Positions 25,658 through 35,787 are shown, counted from the stretch's first letter. The stretch is 64,000 bases of DNA from Nocardia uniformis NBRC 13702 (GCF_001613345.1 NZ_BDCE01000056.1:1-64000); one strand, 5' to 3'. Made by a program: numbers and translations. The notes: a model not told the origin generated them from the sequence alone.

Positions 25658-26536
25658 TCAGGCAGTCAGGCGGTCTGCCAGTTTCGCGATCAGGGGGCGG
25701 GCCGCGCGGACGCCGCGGGAGGCGACGCCGCCGATCCGCGCCGGGGCGGTGGGCGCCAGCCGGCTCAGCCACCACACCTGGCGGCCGTACCAGGGTTCGA
25801 TGACGTAGGCGCGGTTGCGTTCGGCGGCACGAAGTACCTTGCGGCCATGCACTTCTGGGCTCATCAGGATAAAGTTCGGGATATAGCGGGCGTAATGGCC
25901 GAAGCGTTCGTAGAGCGAACCCACGAAGTCGCCTTCGGGCACTCCGCCCAGGCCGCCGTTGACGTGGGTGAGCAGGTTGGTGTTGATGGCGATGGGGCAC
26001 ACACAGGCCACGCGCACGCCGTGTGCGCCGGCTTCGCCGCGCAGCGCCATGGTCAGGCCGACGACGGCGTGCTTGGCCATGTTGTATGGTGCCATGAAGG
26101 CGAACGGGGTCAGTCCGGCCATGGACGCGGTGTTCACGATCGAGCCGAAACCCTGCTCCACCATGACCTTGTAGGCGGCGTCGACACCGTTGACGACGCC
26201 CATCACCATGACCTCGCAGGCGATCCGCCAGTGCTCGAGGGTGATCTCCTCGACCGGGCCGCCGACGAACACGCCCGCGTTGTTGAACATCATGTCGAGG
26301 CGGCCGTGTTCGGCCTTCACCCGGTGCACGGCGGCGGCGACGGCCTGGGCGTCGGTGACGTCCAGGTACAGCGCTTCCGCACGGCCGGAGCCGACCCGAT
26401 TCAGCTCCTCGGCAACGGCTTTCGCGCCCGCCTCGTCGACGTCGGTGACCAGGACGTAGTAGCCCTCCTCCGCCAAAGCCACCGCATAGCCTCGGCCTAT
26501 TCCGGACGCCGCGCCCGTCACGATCGCTGTTCTCAC
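25658..26536 (-). CDS. Short-chain dehydrogenase/reductase, last gene of the mce operon
   Basis: 292 residues from GTG 26536, with AGAGG upstream, 17 bp after the preceding Mce-associated gene. Classical SDR: TGAASGIG for cofactor, NNAG, catalytic Ser in NTASMAG and Tyr/Lys in PYNMAKHA. The C-terminal 70 residues are an extension typical of actinobacterial lipid-acting SDRs. Its location at the end of the operon suggests it oxidises or reduces the imported substrate. The preference for NAD or NADP is not decided. Confidence 0.85.
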   Translation of the reverse strand: MRTAIVTGAASGIGRGYAVALAEEGYYVLVTDVDEAGAKAVAEELNRVGSGRAEALYLDVTDAQAVAAAVHRVKAEHGRLDMMFNNAGVFVGGPVEEITLEHWRIACEVMVMGVVNGVDAAYKVMVEQGFGSIVNTASMAGLTPFAFMAPYNMAKHAVVGLTMALRGEAGAHGVRVACVCPIAINTNLLTHVNGGLGGVPEGDFVGSLYERFGHYARYIPNFILMSPEVHGRKVLRAAERNRAYVIEPWYGRQVWWLSRLAPTAPARIGGVASRGVRAARPLIAKLADRLTA

Positions 26537-26553
26537 CGCAGTACCTCTTCCTG

Positions 26554-27216
26554 TCAACGACCGGGCGCAGGGCTCGGTTGTGGTTGTGTCGCGGGCAGTC
26601 CGGGCAGCCCCGAATCTGGCACGCCCGCAGCGGATTTGCCCGCGATGTCCTGGTAGCCGAAGACCTTCCAGGTGCCGTTGACCTGTATCAGGTCGATGTA
26701 TTCGGTGACCGAGCCGGAAGTTGGTTCGGTTTGGCCAGGTGCGCGCCCGGTCAGGCGCAGCACGGCGAGCAGCCGGATCAGTTTGTCGTTCTGACTGACC
26801 ACCGCGACCTCCTCCACGGCGCCGGTCATGCTGGCGTCGGCTTCGGTGAGCAGGCTCAAGACCGCCTTGGTCTGCTGCACCCGATCCCGCAGCGTGTCAG
26901 TGGTGGCGGCGGACATCGCGGCATGCCATTTCGACATGCCCTTGTCGCCGGCCGCGTCCACCGTGTAGGCGGCGATGAGGAAGTCCGACCCCGCCCGCAG
27001 CGCGGCCGCGCGGTCGGCGGCCTGGGCACTGTATTCCGCTGCCGCACGATCTGTATCGGCGCGGTCACCCGCGAATTTCCAGGCCAGACCAGCCAGTACT
27101 ACCGAGACAACCGCGGTGCACGCCACCGCGCCATAGAGCATCGATCGATGGAGGTGAATCCTGTTCCCGCGCAAGCGTAGCCACCGCGACGGAGTCCGTT
27201 TCCCATGTGTGGTCAT
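26554..27216 (-). CDS. Mce-associated membrane protein 3
   Basis: 220 residues, MTTHGKRTPSRWLRLRG. One N-terminal transmembrane helix (about 27-48) is followed by the Mas-type domain: AALRAGSDFLIAAYTVD, then MSKWHAAMSAATTDTLRD and a final beta region ending in a Pro-rich tail. Mas proteins follow mce genes and are thought to stabilise the transporter complex. It starts 13 bp after the previous gene. Confidence 0.85.
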   Translation of the reverse strand: MTTHGKRTPSRWLRLRGNRIHLHRSMLYGAVACTAVVSVVLAGLAWKFAGDRADTDRAAAEYSAQAADRAAALRAGSDFLIAAYTVDAAGDKGMSKWHAAMSAATTDTLRDRVQQTKAVLSLLTEADASMTGAVEEVAVVSQNDKLIRLLAVLRLTGRAPGQTEPTSGSVTEYIDLIQVNGTWKVFGYQDIAGKSAAGVPDSGLPGLPATQPQPSPAPGR

Positions 27217-27229
27217 CTGTTTCGGCCTC

Positions 27230-27844
27230 TCAGTGGCTCGGCGCGCCGGCGGGCCCGTAGCTCTGGACCTTCCAGCGGCCGTCGATCTGACGCAGTTCGA
27301 TCAGGGCGGCGCTGCTGCTGGTGCCGGGTTGAGCGTCGGGGTCGGTGCGGCCGGTGGATTCGATCACGGCGATCAGCGTCACCGCCGGACCGGTCTGCTG
27401 CCGCACTCCGATCGAGGTGACCTTGCTGCTCATCTCGACGTTCGCGCCGACCAGCTTTTCCAGCACCCCGCGCCATTGCACCAGCTGCGGGTGCATCGCG
27501 TCGGTGGTAGCGCCGACCACCATGGCGTCCCAGCGGTCCAGGCTGCCCTTGTCGACGGTGAACATCGTTGTCAGGAAGTCGCTACCGGCCTTGGTGGCGG
27601 CCTCCCGATCGGCCTGCGCGGCGCGCTCGGAGTCGGCCGCGGCGGCAGCGGAATGCTTCGTGATCGCGAAATAGGCGCACGCCGAGCCGGTTCCGGCGAG
27701 ACAGAGCACCAGCGCGAGCGCCACCGCGAGCGCCTGCCGTTTGCCCAGCACCAACAGGCGCGGGCGGCGGCGCGCCACGGGTTTCGCCGAAGTCTGGGCG
27801 ACATCCTCGCTCGCCGAGACCGATTCTTTTTCCAGTACTTGCAT
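27230..27844 (-). CDS. Mce-associated membrane protein 2
   Basis: 204 residues from ATG 27844, chosen because GAGGAGG lies eight bases upstream. A basic cytoplasmic N-terminus, one transmembrane helix (about 40-60), then the shared pattern EAATKAGSDFLTTMFTVDKG and RWDAMVVGATTDAMHPQL. Same family as its two neighbours, at low identity. Confidence 0.85.
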   Translation of the reverse strand: MQVLEKESVSASEDVAQTSAKPVARRRPRLLVLGKRQALAVALALVLCLAGTGSACAYFAITKHSAAAAADSERAAQADREAATKAGSDFLTTMFTVDKGSLDRWDAMVVGATTDAMHPQLVQWRGVLEKLVGANVEMSSKVTSIGVRQQTGPAVTLIAVIESTGRTDPDAQPGTSSSAALIELRQIDGRWKVQSYGPAGAPSH

Positions 27845-27857
27845 TCTCAACGCCTCC

Positions 27858-28490
27858 TCAGCGTGGCTGTGCCGGGGCCGTAGTGGTGTCCGGCCCGGGC
27901 GGCTGGACAGCCGCCACCCCGCCGCGCAGTGCTTGATCGCCGCGTCCGGAATCGACGGCTTTCCAGGTGCCGTCCGCCGCGGCCAGTTCGACCCACACCG
28001 CGGAGGTGGTCACCACCGGGTCGGGTGTCTGGAAGTTCTGTGTGCTCTCGTCGATGTGGGCAACCACCCGAATCCCCGCGTCGGCCTGCACGGCGCAGGC
28101 GGCATCGGCCACCGTGCTGGTCTTGCGCAGCTTGCCCGCTTTGATCAGCTCGGTATTGTCCTGCTGCACTTTCGGATTGGCGAAATAATCATGGATCGGG
28201 CCGGTGCTCTGCGCAGCCATCAACTGCGTCCACTCCTCCGGCTTGCGGTAGTCGAAGTTGTTGGCCGCCATCAGGAAACTCGTGCCCGCCTGGATGGCGG
28301 CGGTGCAGTCGGCTGCCTTGCGCCGATAGTCGGCCAGCGAACCGGCCAGGTCCGCATTGCGATCGGACAGGTCCCAGCCGCGGTAGCCGAGCGCGCCCAG
28401 CACCGTGACCGCGAGCAGCAACAGCGCTCCGACCCCGAGCAGTGGGATCCGGATCCCCTTGTCGTTCCAATCTTTCCAGCGTGATTTCAT
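27858..28490 (-). CDS. Mce-associated membrane protein 1
   Basis: 210 residues from ATG 28490 with TAGGAGGT upstream, 11 bp after mceF. N-terminal transmembrane helix (about 15-36), then CTAAIQAGTSFLMAANNFD and a QLMAAQSTGPIHDYF segment equivalent to the other Mas proteins. Confidence 0.83.
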   Translation of the reverse strand: MKSRWKDWNDKGIRIPLLGVGALLLLAVTVLGALGYRGWDLSDRNADLAGSLADYRRKAADCTAAIQAGTSFLMAANNFDYRKPEEWTQLMAAQSTGPIHDYFANPKVQQDNTELIKAGKLRKTSTVADAACAVQADAGIRVVAHIDESTQNFQTPDPVVTTSAVWVELAAADGTWKAVDSGRGDQALRGGVAAVQPPGPDTTTAPAQPR

Positions 28491-28501
28491 GCGTGTACCT
28501 C

Positions 28502-29455
28502 CTACCGCGGCAGATCTACGAGAAGCCGGAATCCGCCGCCGTCCGGGAACGCCGCGAGCAATGCGTCCATCCCCCGGCCGGGGTCGACGTCCAGGGCGTC
28601 GAGCGGGTCCAGCAGGTAGGGCCGCAGGATTTCGAGTGCCGGCCCGCCCTTTCCGACCAGCACCGTCAGATACTTCATGAGCCGCTGGGCCAGCGGAATG
28701 AACGGGATGATCTCGCGTCCGCCGCTGGTCTCGGTGATGCTGATGAGCTGGTCGAGCAACGCGGGCAGTTCGGGGGCCATCGTCCGGGCCAGGCGTTCAC
28801 CGCTGGCCCGCAGCAATTCCAGCTGCTCGCCCGAGGATTCGGAAGCGGCGCTGGCCAGGAAGCTCACCATGCGCTGGATCAGTTCCCGGTTCTGGCGCAG
28901 CGTGGTGGAGAACATCGCGCCCGACCGCACCAGTTTCTCGATACTGGGGCCGACGCCTTCGATCGCCACGTCGGCGCCCTGCAGGATCATGTTGATCTTG
29001 TCCGGGTTGATCTGCGCGAGTACGCCCTGCACACCGCCGAGCGCTCGGGTGATGGTGAGCGGCGGCAGCACCTGATCGGAGGGGATCATCGAACCATCCG
29101 AGAAATACGGTCCCGCAGTGGTTCTCGGCGCGAAGTTGATGTACTGCTCGCCGACCGCGGACAGGTTCGCCACACTCACCGTCGAATCCACCGGGATCCG
29201 ATAGCTCGCCTGCACCGCGAGTTTCGCGGTGACACCGTGCTCGGATTTCCGCAGCCACGACACGGTGCCGATCTGCAAACCGTTCAGGGTCACCGGCGAG
29301 GTATCCATGAGCCCACCGGAATGCGGTAGCAGCACCGACATTTCAATGGTCTTGGTGCCCGGCTTGTAGTCGAACACACTGTAGGTCAGATAGAGGCTGG
29401 CTCCCACGGCCATCAGCACCATCGCCATCCCGGAGATCATCACCTTGCGAATCAT
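28502..29455 (-). CDS. mceF: Mce family protein MceF
   Basis: 317 residues starting MIRKVMISGMAMVLMAVG, with a signal-anchor helix (3-25). The MCE domain follows (about 38-115; VLLPHSGGLMDTSPVTLNGLQIGTV split by the usual strands), then a long helical region that would form part of the periplasmic lipid tunnel. Its ATG overlaps the mceE stop (ATGA). Sixth and last MCE subunit of the hexamer. Confidence 0.92.
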   Translation of the reverse strand: MIRKVMISGMAMVLMAVGASLYLTYSVFDYKPGTKTIEMSVLLPHSGGLMDTSPVTLNGLQIGTVSWLRKSEHGVTAKLAVQASYRIPVDSTVSVANLSAVGEQYINFAPRTTAGPYFSDGSMIPSDQVLPPLTITRALGGVQGVLAQINPDKINMILQGADVAIEGVGPSIEKLVRSGAMFSTTLRQNRELIQRMVSFLASAASESSGEQLELLRASGERLARTMAPELPALLDQLISITETSGGREIIPFIPLAQRLMKYLTVLVGKGGPALEILRPYLLDPLDALDVDPGRGMDALLAAFPDGGGFRLLVDLPR

Positions 29456-30594
29456 CGGACCAACCCCACCAGTGCGAGGACCGGGCGCACCCGATCGCGG
29501 AAGGCCCGCTCGTTGGCCGCGATGATGCGCGCGTCGGCTTCCGGATCACCGGTAAGCACCGCGGCGGGCGTCTGCGGCACGACGTCGGTGATCTCGATCC
29601 GCCCGCGGGCCGAGAGGAACGGGACGATCTTGTTCCCGAGCAGCGCGGCGGTCGAATCCAGCGTGCGCGGCAGCTGAGTGGGCGACGCGATCAGCGCCTG
29701 CGCCAACGGCGTCCACACGTCCAGGAACCGGTGCGCGGACTCGACCCGCGGCCCGGCCTGCGGGTTGGCCGGGTCGACCAGATGGTCGTAGGCCAGGCCC
29801 GCCGCTCGGCGAATCGCATCGATGAAGTAGACGAAATCCGGTAGCACGCGCTGGACTACACCCAGCAGCACGGGCACGTCGTCGAACAGGAACCGCCACA
29901 CGTCCTCGGCCTGCCCGATGGTGTCGATCACGGCGGTCGCGTTGTCGAGGATGACGCTGAGTTGCGCGGTGGTTTCCCCGATGCGGTTCACCGCGAGCAC
30001 GGTCTTGGACATGAAGTCCCGGAAGTCCTCGGAATCGGCGGGGAAGGCCTGGTTGACACTGGTCACGAAGCTGGTCGCGAACGGGATACTGCCGCCGGTG
30101 ACCCAGCTGACGACCGCGGTCATGTACTCCTCGACATTGATGGCCTGCTTGGTCTGGGTGACCGGAATGACACCGCCCTGCGACAGCACTCGTCCCGAAT
30201 TCCGCTGCGGAATAGTCAGTTTCACGAAGGCATCACCGAACAGCGTGGCCTGCGCCATCTCCACCGTGGTCTCGGCGGGCAGCCGCACGTCGCGGTCGAT
30301 CGCGAGGACGGCGGTGGGCTGATAGTAGGGCTGGCGGTCGGCGGGCAGTTCCGGCACGTGCGCGTCCGGCACGGGCCGCACGCTCACCGATTCGACGACG
30401 CCGACCTGCGCGCCGTTGAGTTCCACCCGGGTCTTCAACGGCAGCGTCAGCACATTGCCGAACTCCACCCGCACCTGATAGGTGGGCTTGCCATACTGGG
30501 TGCCGGGCAGCGGCAGGTCCAAAGGCCGCACCGCACAACTGGATACGGTGGCAACGGTCAATAGGCCCAGCAGCGTAGCGCGCATCTTTCTCAT
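29452..30594 (-). CDS. mceE: Mce family lipoprotein MceE
   Basis: 380 residues from ATG 30594, overlapping the mceD stop (ATGA). A signal peptide ends in the lipobox VSSC (Cys near 20), so it is the lipid-anchored subunit, as expected for MceE. The MCE domain lies at about 40-120 (VRVEFGNVLTLPLKTRVELN) and a helical needle region follows. The open frame extends upstream but no lipobox fits that longer form. Confidence 0.92.
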   Translation of the reverse strand: MRKMRATLLGLLTVATVSSCAVRPLDLPLPGTQYGKPTYQVRVEFGNVLTLPLKTRVELNGAQVGVVESVSVRPVPDAHVPELPADRQPYYQPTAVLAIDRDVRLPAETTVEMAQATLFGDAFVKLTIPQRNSGRVLSQGGVIPVTQTKQAINVEEYMTAVVSWVTGGSIPFATSFVTSVNQAFPADSEDFRDFMSKTVLAVNRIGETTAQLSVILDNATAVIDTIGQAEDVWRFLFDDVPVLLGVVQRVLPDFVYFIDAIRRAAGLAYDHLVDPANPQAGPRVESAHRFLDVWTPLAQALIASPTQLPRTLDSTAALLGNKIVPFLSARGRIEITDVVPQTPAAVLTGDPEADARIIAANERAFRDRVRPVLALVGLVR

Positions 30595-31766
30595 CGCTGT
30601 CCCCCTGCCGCGGCCATCATCAGTTGCACCACACCCAAATCCACGGTCTCGCCGGGCGCGAACTCCCGATTGCACGGCGGATACCAGGGTTTGGCCATTC
30701 CGCAGATCTGCTGCGCCAGACCGGGATCGATGCGGAGGCTCGGCGGCACGTACTGCAACTTGCCCGCGCCGAGGTTCTGGTCGAACATCCGCAGCGCCCC
30801 CTGCAAGGCGGGTGGCACGTCCTTCATGAAATCGACGATTCCCTGTGTGTTGTCGAGGATTTGGAAGATCACCGGGGCCGCGCCGTCGGCCACGGCCAGC
30901 AGGACCCGGCCCCATTTGTAGACGATCAGGTTCGCTATCGGCGGCACCCACACCGCGATATCCCGGATGATGGCCACCAGGTCGGGCAGGATCCGGCTGG
31001 CGATGTTCGCGGCATCGGTGGCCGCTCCCAGCAAGAAGTCGGCGTCGCCGCCACTGGTGTCCAGGTTCTCGCTGATCTTGCGGAACTCCTTGAGAACCGC
31101 GCCCAGCAGATAGTTCGCACCCGCCGCCGAGTCGCCGAGAATATCAGAGACATTCTTGATCGCGCCGTTCAACGGCACCGCGCTGTCGGAGACCTGCTGC
31201 GCGATTCTGGCCAGCGAATCACCGAGCACCGCCGGCGGCGGATCCTGCAATGCCGCGTTCGGATCCTTGCCGGTGATGTCCTCGGACAGCTGCGCGATCG
31301 CGCGCATCGCTTCGGTGAACCCGACCGGAGTCTTGGTGCGTTCCACCGGAATACAGTGCCGGTAGTCGAAGGTGCCGCCCGCGGTATAGGCCGGGCCGAG
31401 TTCCACCCGGCGGTCGGTGACGATCGAGTTCGCGATGGTGACCGCGCCGAGCTCCTGGGGCAACCGCACCTTGCGGTCGACCGTCATCCGGACGGTGACA
31501 CCGTCGACCTTCGGGGTGATCTCGACGATATTGCCCACCTGGATGCCGAGCACCGTCACCTTGTTGCCCTCGTAAAGACCTACGGCGTCCCGGAATTCGG
31601 CGCATATCGACAGCGGCGCGGCGGTGCTGTCGTAGTACTGCTTGCCGGTGTATCCGACAATCGAGGCCATCACGAGCGCGATCGCGAGGACCACCCCGGA
31701 CAGCTTGCCCTTGCGGGTGGTGGGAATGTATCTCCCCGCGCCCCTCAGCATTTCACGCAACATCAT
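30591..31766 (-). CDS. mceD: Mce family protein MceD
   Basis: 391 residues, MMLREMLRGAGRYIPT. Transmembrane anchor at about 20-42, MCE domain at about 50-125 (FRDAVGLYEGNKVTVLGIQV), a helical middle and a C-terminal segment with three cysteines and proline-rich CGMAKPWYPPC. It directly follows mceC. Confidence 0.92.
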   Translation of the reverse strand: MMLREMLRGAGRYIPTTRKGKLSGVVLAIALVMASIVGYTGKQYYDSTAAPLSICAEFRDAVGLYEGNKVTVLGIQVGNIVEITPKVDGVTVRMTVDRKVRLPQELGAVTIANSIVTDRRVELGPAYTAGGTFDYRHCIPVERTKTPVGFTEAMRAIAQLSEDITGKDPNAALQDPPPAVLGDSLARIAQQVSDSAVPLNGAIKNVSDILGDSAAGANYLLGAVLKEFRKISENLDTSGGDADFLLGAATDAANIASRILPDLVAIIRDIAVWVPPIANLIVYKWGRVLLAVADGAAPVIFQILDNTQGIVDFMKDVPPALQGALRMFDQNLGAGKLQYVPPSLRIDPGLAQQICGMAKPWYPPCNREFAPGETVDLGVVQLMMAAAGGQR

Positions 31767-32792
31767 TCAGCACCCAGGCCTTCCGCGCGGACACAGCGGC
31801 GTGTCGGTGACGGTCGCGCCGGAGTGGTCGACCCGGACATAGGGGTTGTCGGTATTGCGGCCGAACCACTCGAGCAGCGGCACCAGGTTCTGGTTCAGCC
31901 CCGCGATCACGTCCTTGTTGCGCAACAGTTCGGCGACCCCCTTGTCGATGCTGTCGTAGAGCGGTTCCAGCGCGGGCCCGAGCTGGTGGTCAGCGGCCCA
32001 GAACAACGGTGTGATGTAGTCGAAGACGCGCCGGATCTGGGCAGCCAGGTTGATCAGTCCCTCCCGGTTGGCCGCGATCACCCGATACAGGTCGAGCACG
32101 TGCTCGCCCGCGAGCTGGAGACGGTCGAGCTTGTTCATCGTCACCTCGAGGTATTCCTTGGCGACATCGAGGGTGCGCGCGAATTCGTCGCGGCGTTGCG
32201 CCACGATCGCCGACAAACTGTTGACGCTGTTGAGGATCTGGTTCAACGCCGTCGGTTGCGTCTCGAACGCGCCGGCCAGTTTCGCGATGGTCTCGCGCAG
32301 TTTGCTCGCGTCCAGGGCGGCCAGCGAAGGCGCGGCCTGCTCCATCGCCGCCGACAGGTCATACGGCGTCTTGGTGTGTTCACGCGGGATGATCTTCCCG
32401 GCGGCACTGCCCGCACCGGCCGGTTCCACCGCCAGATAGCGGCCGCCGATCGGAGTGAGCAGTTTGATCCGCACCCGGGTGTCGAGCCCGACCCCCACCG
32501 CGCTGTCGAGCCCGAAGGCGATCTCGGCGTGGTCACCGACCAGGGTCACCTCACGCACTTTGCCGAGCGAGATACCCGCCACCCGGACGTCGTCGCCGAC
32601 GCGCAGATCGCCGGAGTTGGCGAAGTCGGCCCGATACACCGTCTCTCCGAACGGGATCACGAACGCTCCGACCGCGGCCACCAGCGCGGCGACGGTGACC
32701 AGGATGGCGGCGACACCGATCCGGAACTCGAACCGGCGCTGGTCATCCGAGGCCCGGACAGCCAAGCGCGGCAAGGTCATTCGCAGTCTCAT
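31767..32792 (-). CDS. mceC: Mce family protein MceC
   Basis: 341 residues from ATG 32792 (MRLRMTLPRLAVR), overlapping the mceB stop. Anchor helix at about 25-48, MCE domain YRADFANSGDLRVGDDVRVA (about 50-130), then long helices. It ends TPLCPRGRPGC. Confidence 0.92.
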   Translation of the reverse strand: MRLRMTLPRLAVRASDDQRRFEFRIGVAAILVTVAALVAAVGAFVIPFGETVYRADFANSGDLRVGDDVRVAGISLGKVREVTLVGDHAEIAFGLDSAVGVGLDTRVRIKLLTPIGGRYLAVEPAGAGSAAGKIIPREHTKTPYDLSAAMEQAAPSLAALDASKLRETIAKLAGAFETQPTALNQILNSVNSLSAIVAQRRDEFARTLDVAKEYLEVTMNKLDRLQLAGEHVLDLYRVIAANREGLINLAAQIRRVFDYITPLFWAADHQLGPALEPLYDSIDKGVAELLRNKDVIAGLNQNLVPLLEWFGRNTDNPYVRVDHSGATVTDTPLCPRGRPGC

Positions 32793-33793
32793 CGGCAGGC
32801 CTCCATCCGCTCGCTGCCCAGCAGGATCGTGCTCGGAATCGGCAGCCCGCCCAGGCAACTCCACTTCTCCCCCGCTTTGGGTTCCAGGGTCAGCGAGTTG
32901 AGGGACTGCACGGCCAGTGGCGCGGCGGCCAGGGTTTGCCGGATGAACTGGACCATCTCCGGTCCGAGCACCATCTCGTAGAGCCGTTGCATGCCGCCGA
33001 AGTTGTCGTAGTAGAGGCCCACGGCCTTGTCCACCAAGGGCATTGCGGTGTTCAGCCCGGGAATCGCCCGGTCCACCAGGTCTTTGAGCATGTCGAATTG
33101 GCTGTAGACGTAGTCGACGATGCCGAGCACCTGGTCGATCATCTGGTCGATCTTCGGCGACTGCCCTTCGAACCGGTGCATCATCGCGGCCAGGTTGTCC
33201 GCGAGCAGCACTACCAGGGGTTCCTGGCTCGAGGCGACGCCGATGATCCGGTTCAGGTCATCCATCAGCGGGCCCAGGCCGCGCCCGTCACCGGAGACCA
33301 CCAGCAGCAGGTTCTCCAGGAATTTGTCCACCGAACCCGAGGACAGGGTCTCGAAGATGGGCCGGACCGCGTCGAACAGTTCGGAGATGTCGAAGGATCC
33401 GTGGGTGCGTTCGATCGGCAGCCGCGCCCCTGGCGGCAATACCTGTCCCGGCGCGACGGTCTGCTGTATTGCCAGATAGCGGTCGCCGATCATGGATTGG
33501 AACAGCACGGCGAGTTCGGTGTTGTCGTAGATCTGCTGGCCTTCGGCGACGGTGAATTCCACATACGCCACCGCGCCGTCGAGCTGGATCGAGATGACCT
33601 TGCCGACCTGCACGCCCGCCATCCGGACATCCGAACCCTTCTGCAGGCCGGCGACATCGGAGATGTGCGCCGAGTAGGTGCGTACCGGCACGGTGATCGG
33701 GGTCTGCAACGCCGTCCACAGCACCGCGCCCATCAGCGTGATGATCAGGCCGACGATGGCGAGGCGAATCATCGCGGCGCGTACCGAGGTCAT
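32789..33793 (-). CDS. mceB: Mce family protein MceB
   Basis: 334 residues, MTSVRAAMIRLAIVGLI. Anchor helix at 7-29, MCE domain YSAHISDVAGLQKGSDVRMA (about 38-115), helical rest. Its start overlaps the mceA stop (ATGA). Confidence 0.92.
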   Translation of the reverse strand: MTSVRAAMIRLAIVGLIITLMGAVLWTALQTPITVPVRTYSAHISDVAGLQKGSDVRMAGVQVGKVISIQLDGAVAYVEFTVAEGQQIYDNTELAVLFQSMIGDRYLAIQQTVAPGQVLPPGARLPIERTHGSFDISELFDAVRPIFETLSSGSVDKFLENLLLVVSGDGRGLGPLMDDLNRIIGVASSQEPLVVLLADNLAAMMHRFEGQSPKIDQMIDQVLGIVDYVYSQFDMLKDLVDRAIPGLNTAMPLVDKAVGLYYDNFGGMQRLYEMVLGPEMVQFIRQTLAAAPLAVQSLNSLTLEPKAGEKWSCLGGLPIPSTILLGSERMEACR

Positions 33794-34935
33794 CGGGGAC
33801 CTCCCGGCAGGTTTCCGAACAGCCCCGGCGGGATCGGTAGACCCGGGATCTCGGGCAGACCGGGACCGGGACCGGGGGCGGTCGCCGGCGGAGCCGCCGC
33901 GACAGCGGGGTCACCAGCGAGATACGGCATTTGAGCAAGAAGCAATTGCACCTGAAGCGAAACCGTCCCATCGGGGTTGGCGCGGAAGGACTGATCGATC
34001 CGGTCGAGCAGCATCGGAATACGGTGGTAGAAACTGGTGATCCCGCCCGCAGCCTTGCCGATCGGGCCCACCAGACTCAGGACCGCATCCACGACCGTGA
34101 CGAACTCACGCTGCGGGAAGATATTGATCAGATCGCCGATCACCTTCCCGACGAAGGTTGCGATGGCCTCGACGTCCTCGGAATGCGTTGTCAGATAATT
34201 GATTCGGGCCGACTGTGCCCGGAAGGTCTGGAGCACGTCGTGGGAGAGCCGCACCAGGTCACCGCTGGCCGCGGCCCCCTCCCTGATCACCGGCCGCGGA
34301 TCGATCCCGACCAGGATCTCATCGCCGTCGCCCACCTTCATCCGCCCGAGTTCGATGGCGGTGGCGATCATCCTGCCGATACCCTCGGAGCTGCCCTCGA
34401 ACGACAGCACCGCGCCGATCCGCCCGGCCGGGCCGGTGTCGATCTTGCCGAGTTGCTCACCGACAGCCCGGATTACGGAGGTGACGGTGACCGTCTGACT
34501 GTCCTTGGGCAGCTGGATCGTGGCGCCATCGCGCAGCGGGGTGCCGCGCGGCTCGGTATAGAACAGTTCCAGGGCGGTCATGCCGAGGGTGTTGGAGGAC
34601 GCGAACCGCGCACGCACGTTGTCGGCCAAGAATCGCGCGTCCTCCGGCTCGATCGCGATTCGCACGAATTGCTCGTCCACGCCCCGGCTTTCGACCAGCG
34701 CCACCTGGCCGATCCGCAGCCCGTCCATCTTGACGTCCGCGCCCTCGAAGATGCCCTCACCGACCTGTTCGGTCTCGATGTTCACCGTGAACTTCGGGGC
34801 GAATCCGCCCTTGACGAAGGCCGTGAACACCAGCGAAATCACCAGCAGCACCGCACCACCGGCGATCCCGGTGAGCAGCAACTGCAACGGGTTCGGGCCC
34901 CGCCCGTCCATAGCCTGATATCTGCCGATTCCCAT
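33790..34935 (-). CDS. mceA: Mce family protein MceA
   Basis: 381 residues from ATG 34935, three bases after yrbEB. Anchor helix at about 20-42, MCE domain with FEGADVKMDGLRIGQVALV (about 45-125), helical region, then a Pro/Gly-rich C-terminus. As first MCE subunit it would sit on the YrbE permease. Confidence 0.92.
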   Translation of the reverse strand: MGIGRYQAMDGRGPNPLQLLLTGIAGGAVLLVISLVFTAFVKGGFAPKFTVNIETEQVGEGIFEGADVKMDGLRIGQVALVESRGVDEQFVRIAIEPEDARFLADNVRARFASSNTLGMTALELFYTEPRGTPLRDGATIQLPKDSQTVTVTSVIRAVGEQLGKIDTGPAGRIGAVLSFEGSSEGIGRMIATAIELGRMKVGDGDEILVGIDPRPVIREGAAASGDLVRLSHDVLQTFRAQSARINYLTTHSEDVEAIATFVGKVIGDLINIFPQREFVTVVDAVLSLVGPIGKAAGGITSFYHRIPMLLDRIDQSFRANPDGTVSLQVQLLLAQMPYLAGDPAVAAAPPATAPGPGPGLPEIPGLPIPPGLFGNLPGGPR

Positions 34936-34938
34936 GCG

Positions 34939-35787
34939 CTAACCCGTAATTCGCAGATCGGTGACGAGCACGCCCCACAGGGCGGTGGTCAGTGTCAGAT
35001 CCAGCACGATGATCAGGACCAGGCTGGCGCGAATCGCGCGACCGGAGGCCACGCCGACCCCTTCGGGTCCGCCGGAGGCGTAGAACCCGAAGTAGGAGTG
35101 CACCAGGATCACCACGACGACGAACACGATCGCCTTGAACAGCGACAGCCCGATGTCCTTGGGTTGCAGGAAGGCCTGGAAGTAGTGGTCGTAGGTACCA
35201 CCTGCCTGCCCGTGCACCACCTTGATGAAGAAGGCCGTCGCGAAGTAGCTGCACGCGAGCGAGGCCAGGTAGACCGGGATCACGATCAGCACGCCGGCGA
35301 TCACTCGGGTGGTCACCACGAACGGAATCGGTTCCACCGCAGTGGCTTCCAGCGCGTCGATCTCCTCGGAGATCCGCATCGCGCCGATCTCCGCGGTGAT
35401 CCGGCACCCAGCTTGCGCGGCGAAGGCGATCGCCGCGATCAACGGGGCCAGCTCCCGGGTGTTGGCGAAGGAGGAGATGAATCCGGTGAGCGGACCCATG
35501 CTCAGCATGTCCAGGATCCGGAACGCCTCGATTCCGATGATGGCTCCGGTCATCAAACCCATGAACACCACCACCCCGACCGTGCCGCCGCCGACGATGA
35601 TCCGGCCGTTTCCCCAGCCGATATCCATGAAAACGACACCGATCTGGCGCCGGTACCGGGTCAGCGTGCGCGGCACCGCGCGCAACACGTGATACGCGAA
35701 CGCGACCTGATGCCCGAGCGCCACCAGCGGTACCACGGTAGCCGCGGCCCGGTGACCCAAAGCCCGGTATCTGGACTGGACAACCAT
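34939..35787 (-). CDS. yrbEB: YrbE/MlaE-type permease YrbEB
   Basis: 282 residues, five to six membrane helices. The MlaE-family signature is clear: ELAPLIAAIAFAAQAGCRITAEIGAMRISEEIDALEA region at about 115-150. It forms the inner-membrane channel with YrbEA, energised by an unlinked MceG-type ATPase (not in this window). Its start is directly adjacent to the yrbEA stop. Confidence 0.93.
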   Translation of the reverse strand: MVVQSRYRALGHRAAATVVPLVALGHQVAFAYHVLRAVPRTLTRYRRQIGVVFMDIGWGNGRIIVGGGTVGVVVFMGLMTGAIIGIEAFRILDMLSMGPLTGFISSFANTRELAPLIAAIAFAAQAGCRITAEIGAMRISEEIDALEATAVEPIPFVVTTRVIAGVLIVIPVYLASLACSYFATAFFIKVVHGQAGGTYDHYFQAFLQPKDIGLSLFKAIVFVVVVILVHSYFGFYASGGPEGVGVASGRAIRASLVLIIVLDLTLTTALWGVLVTDLRITG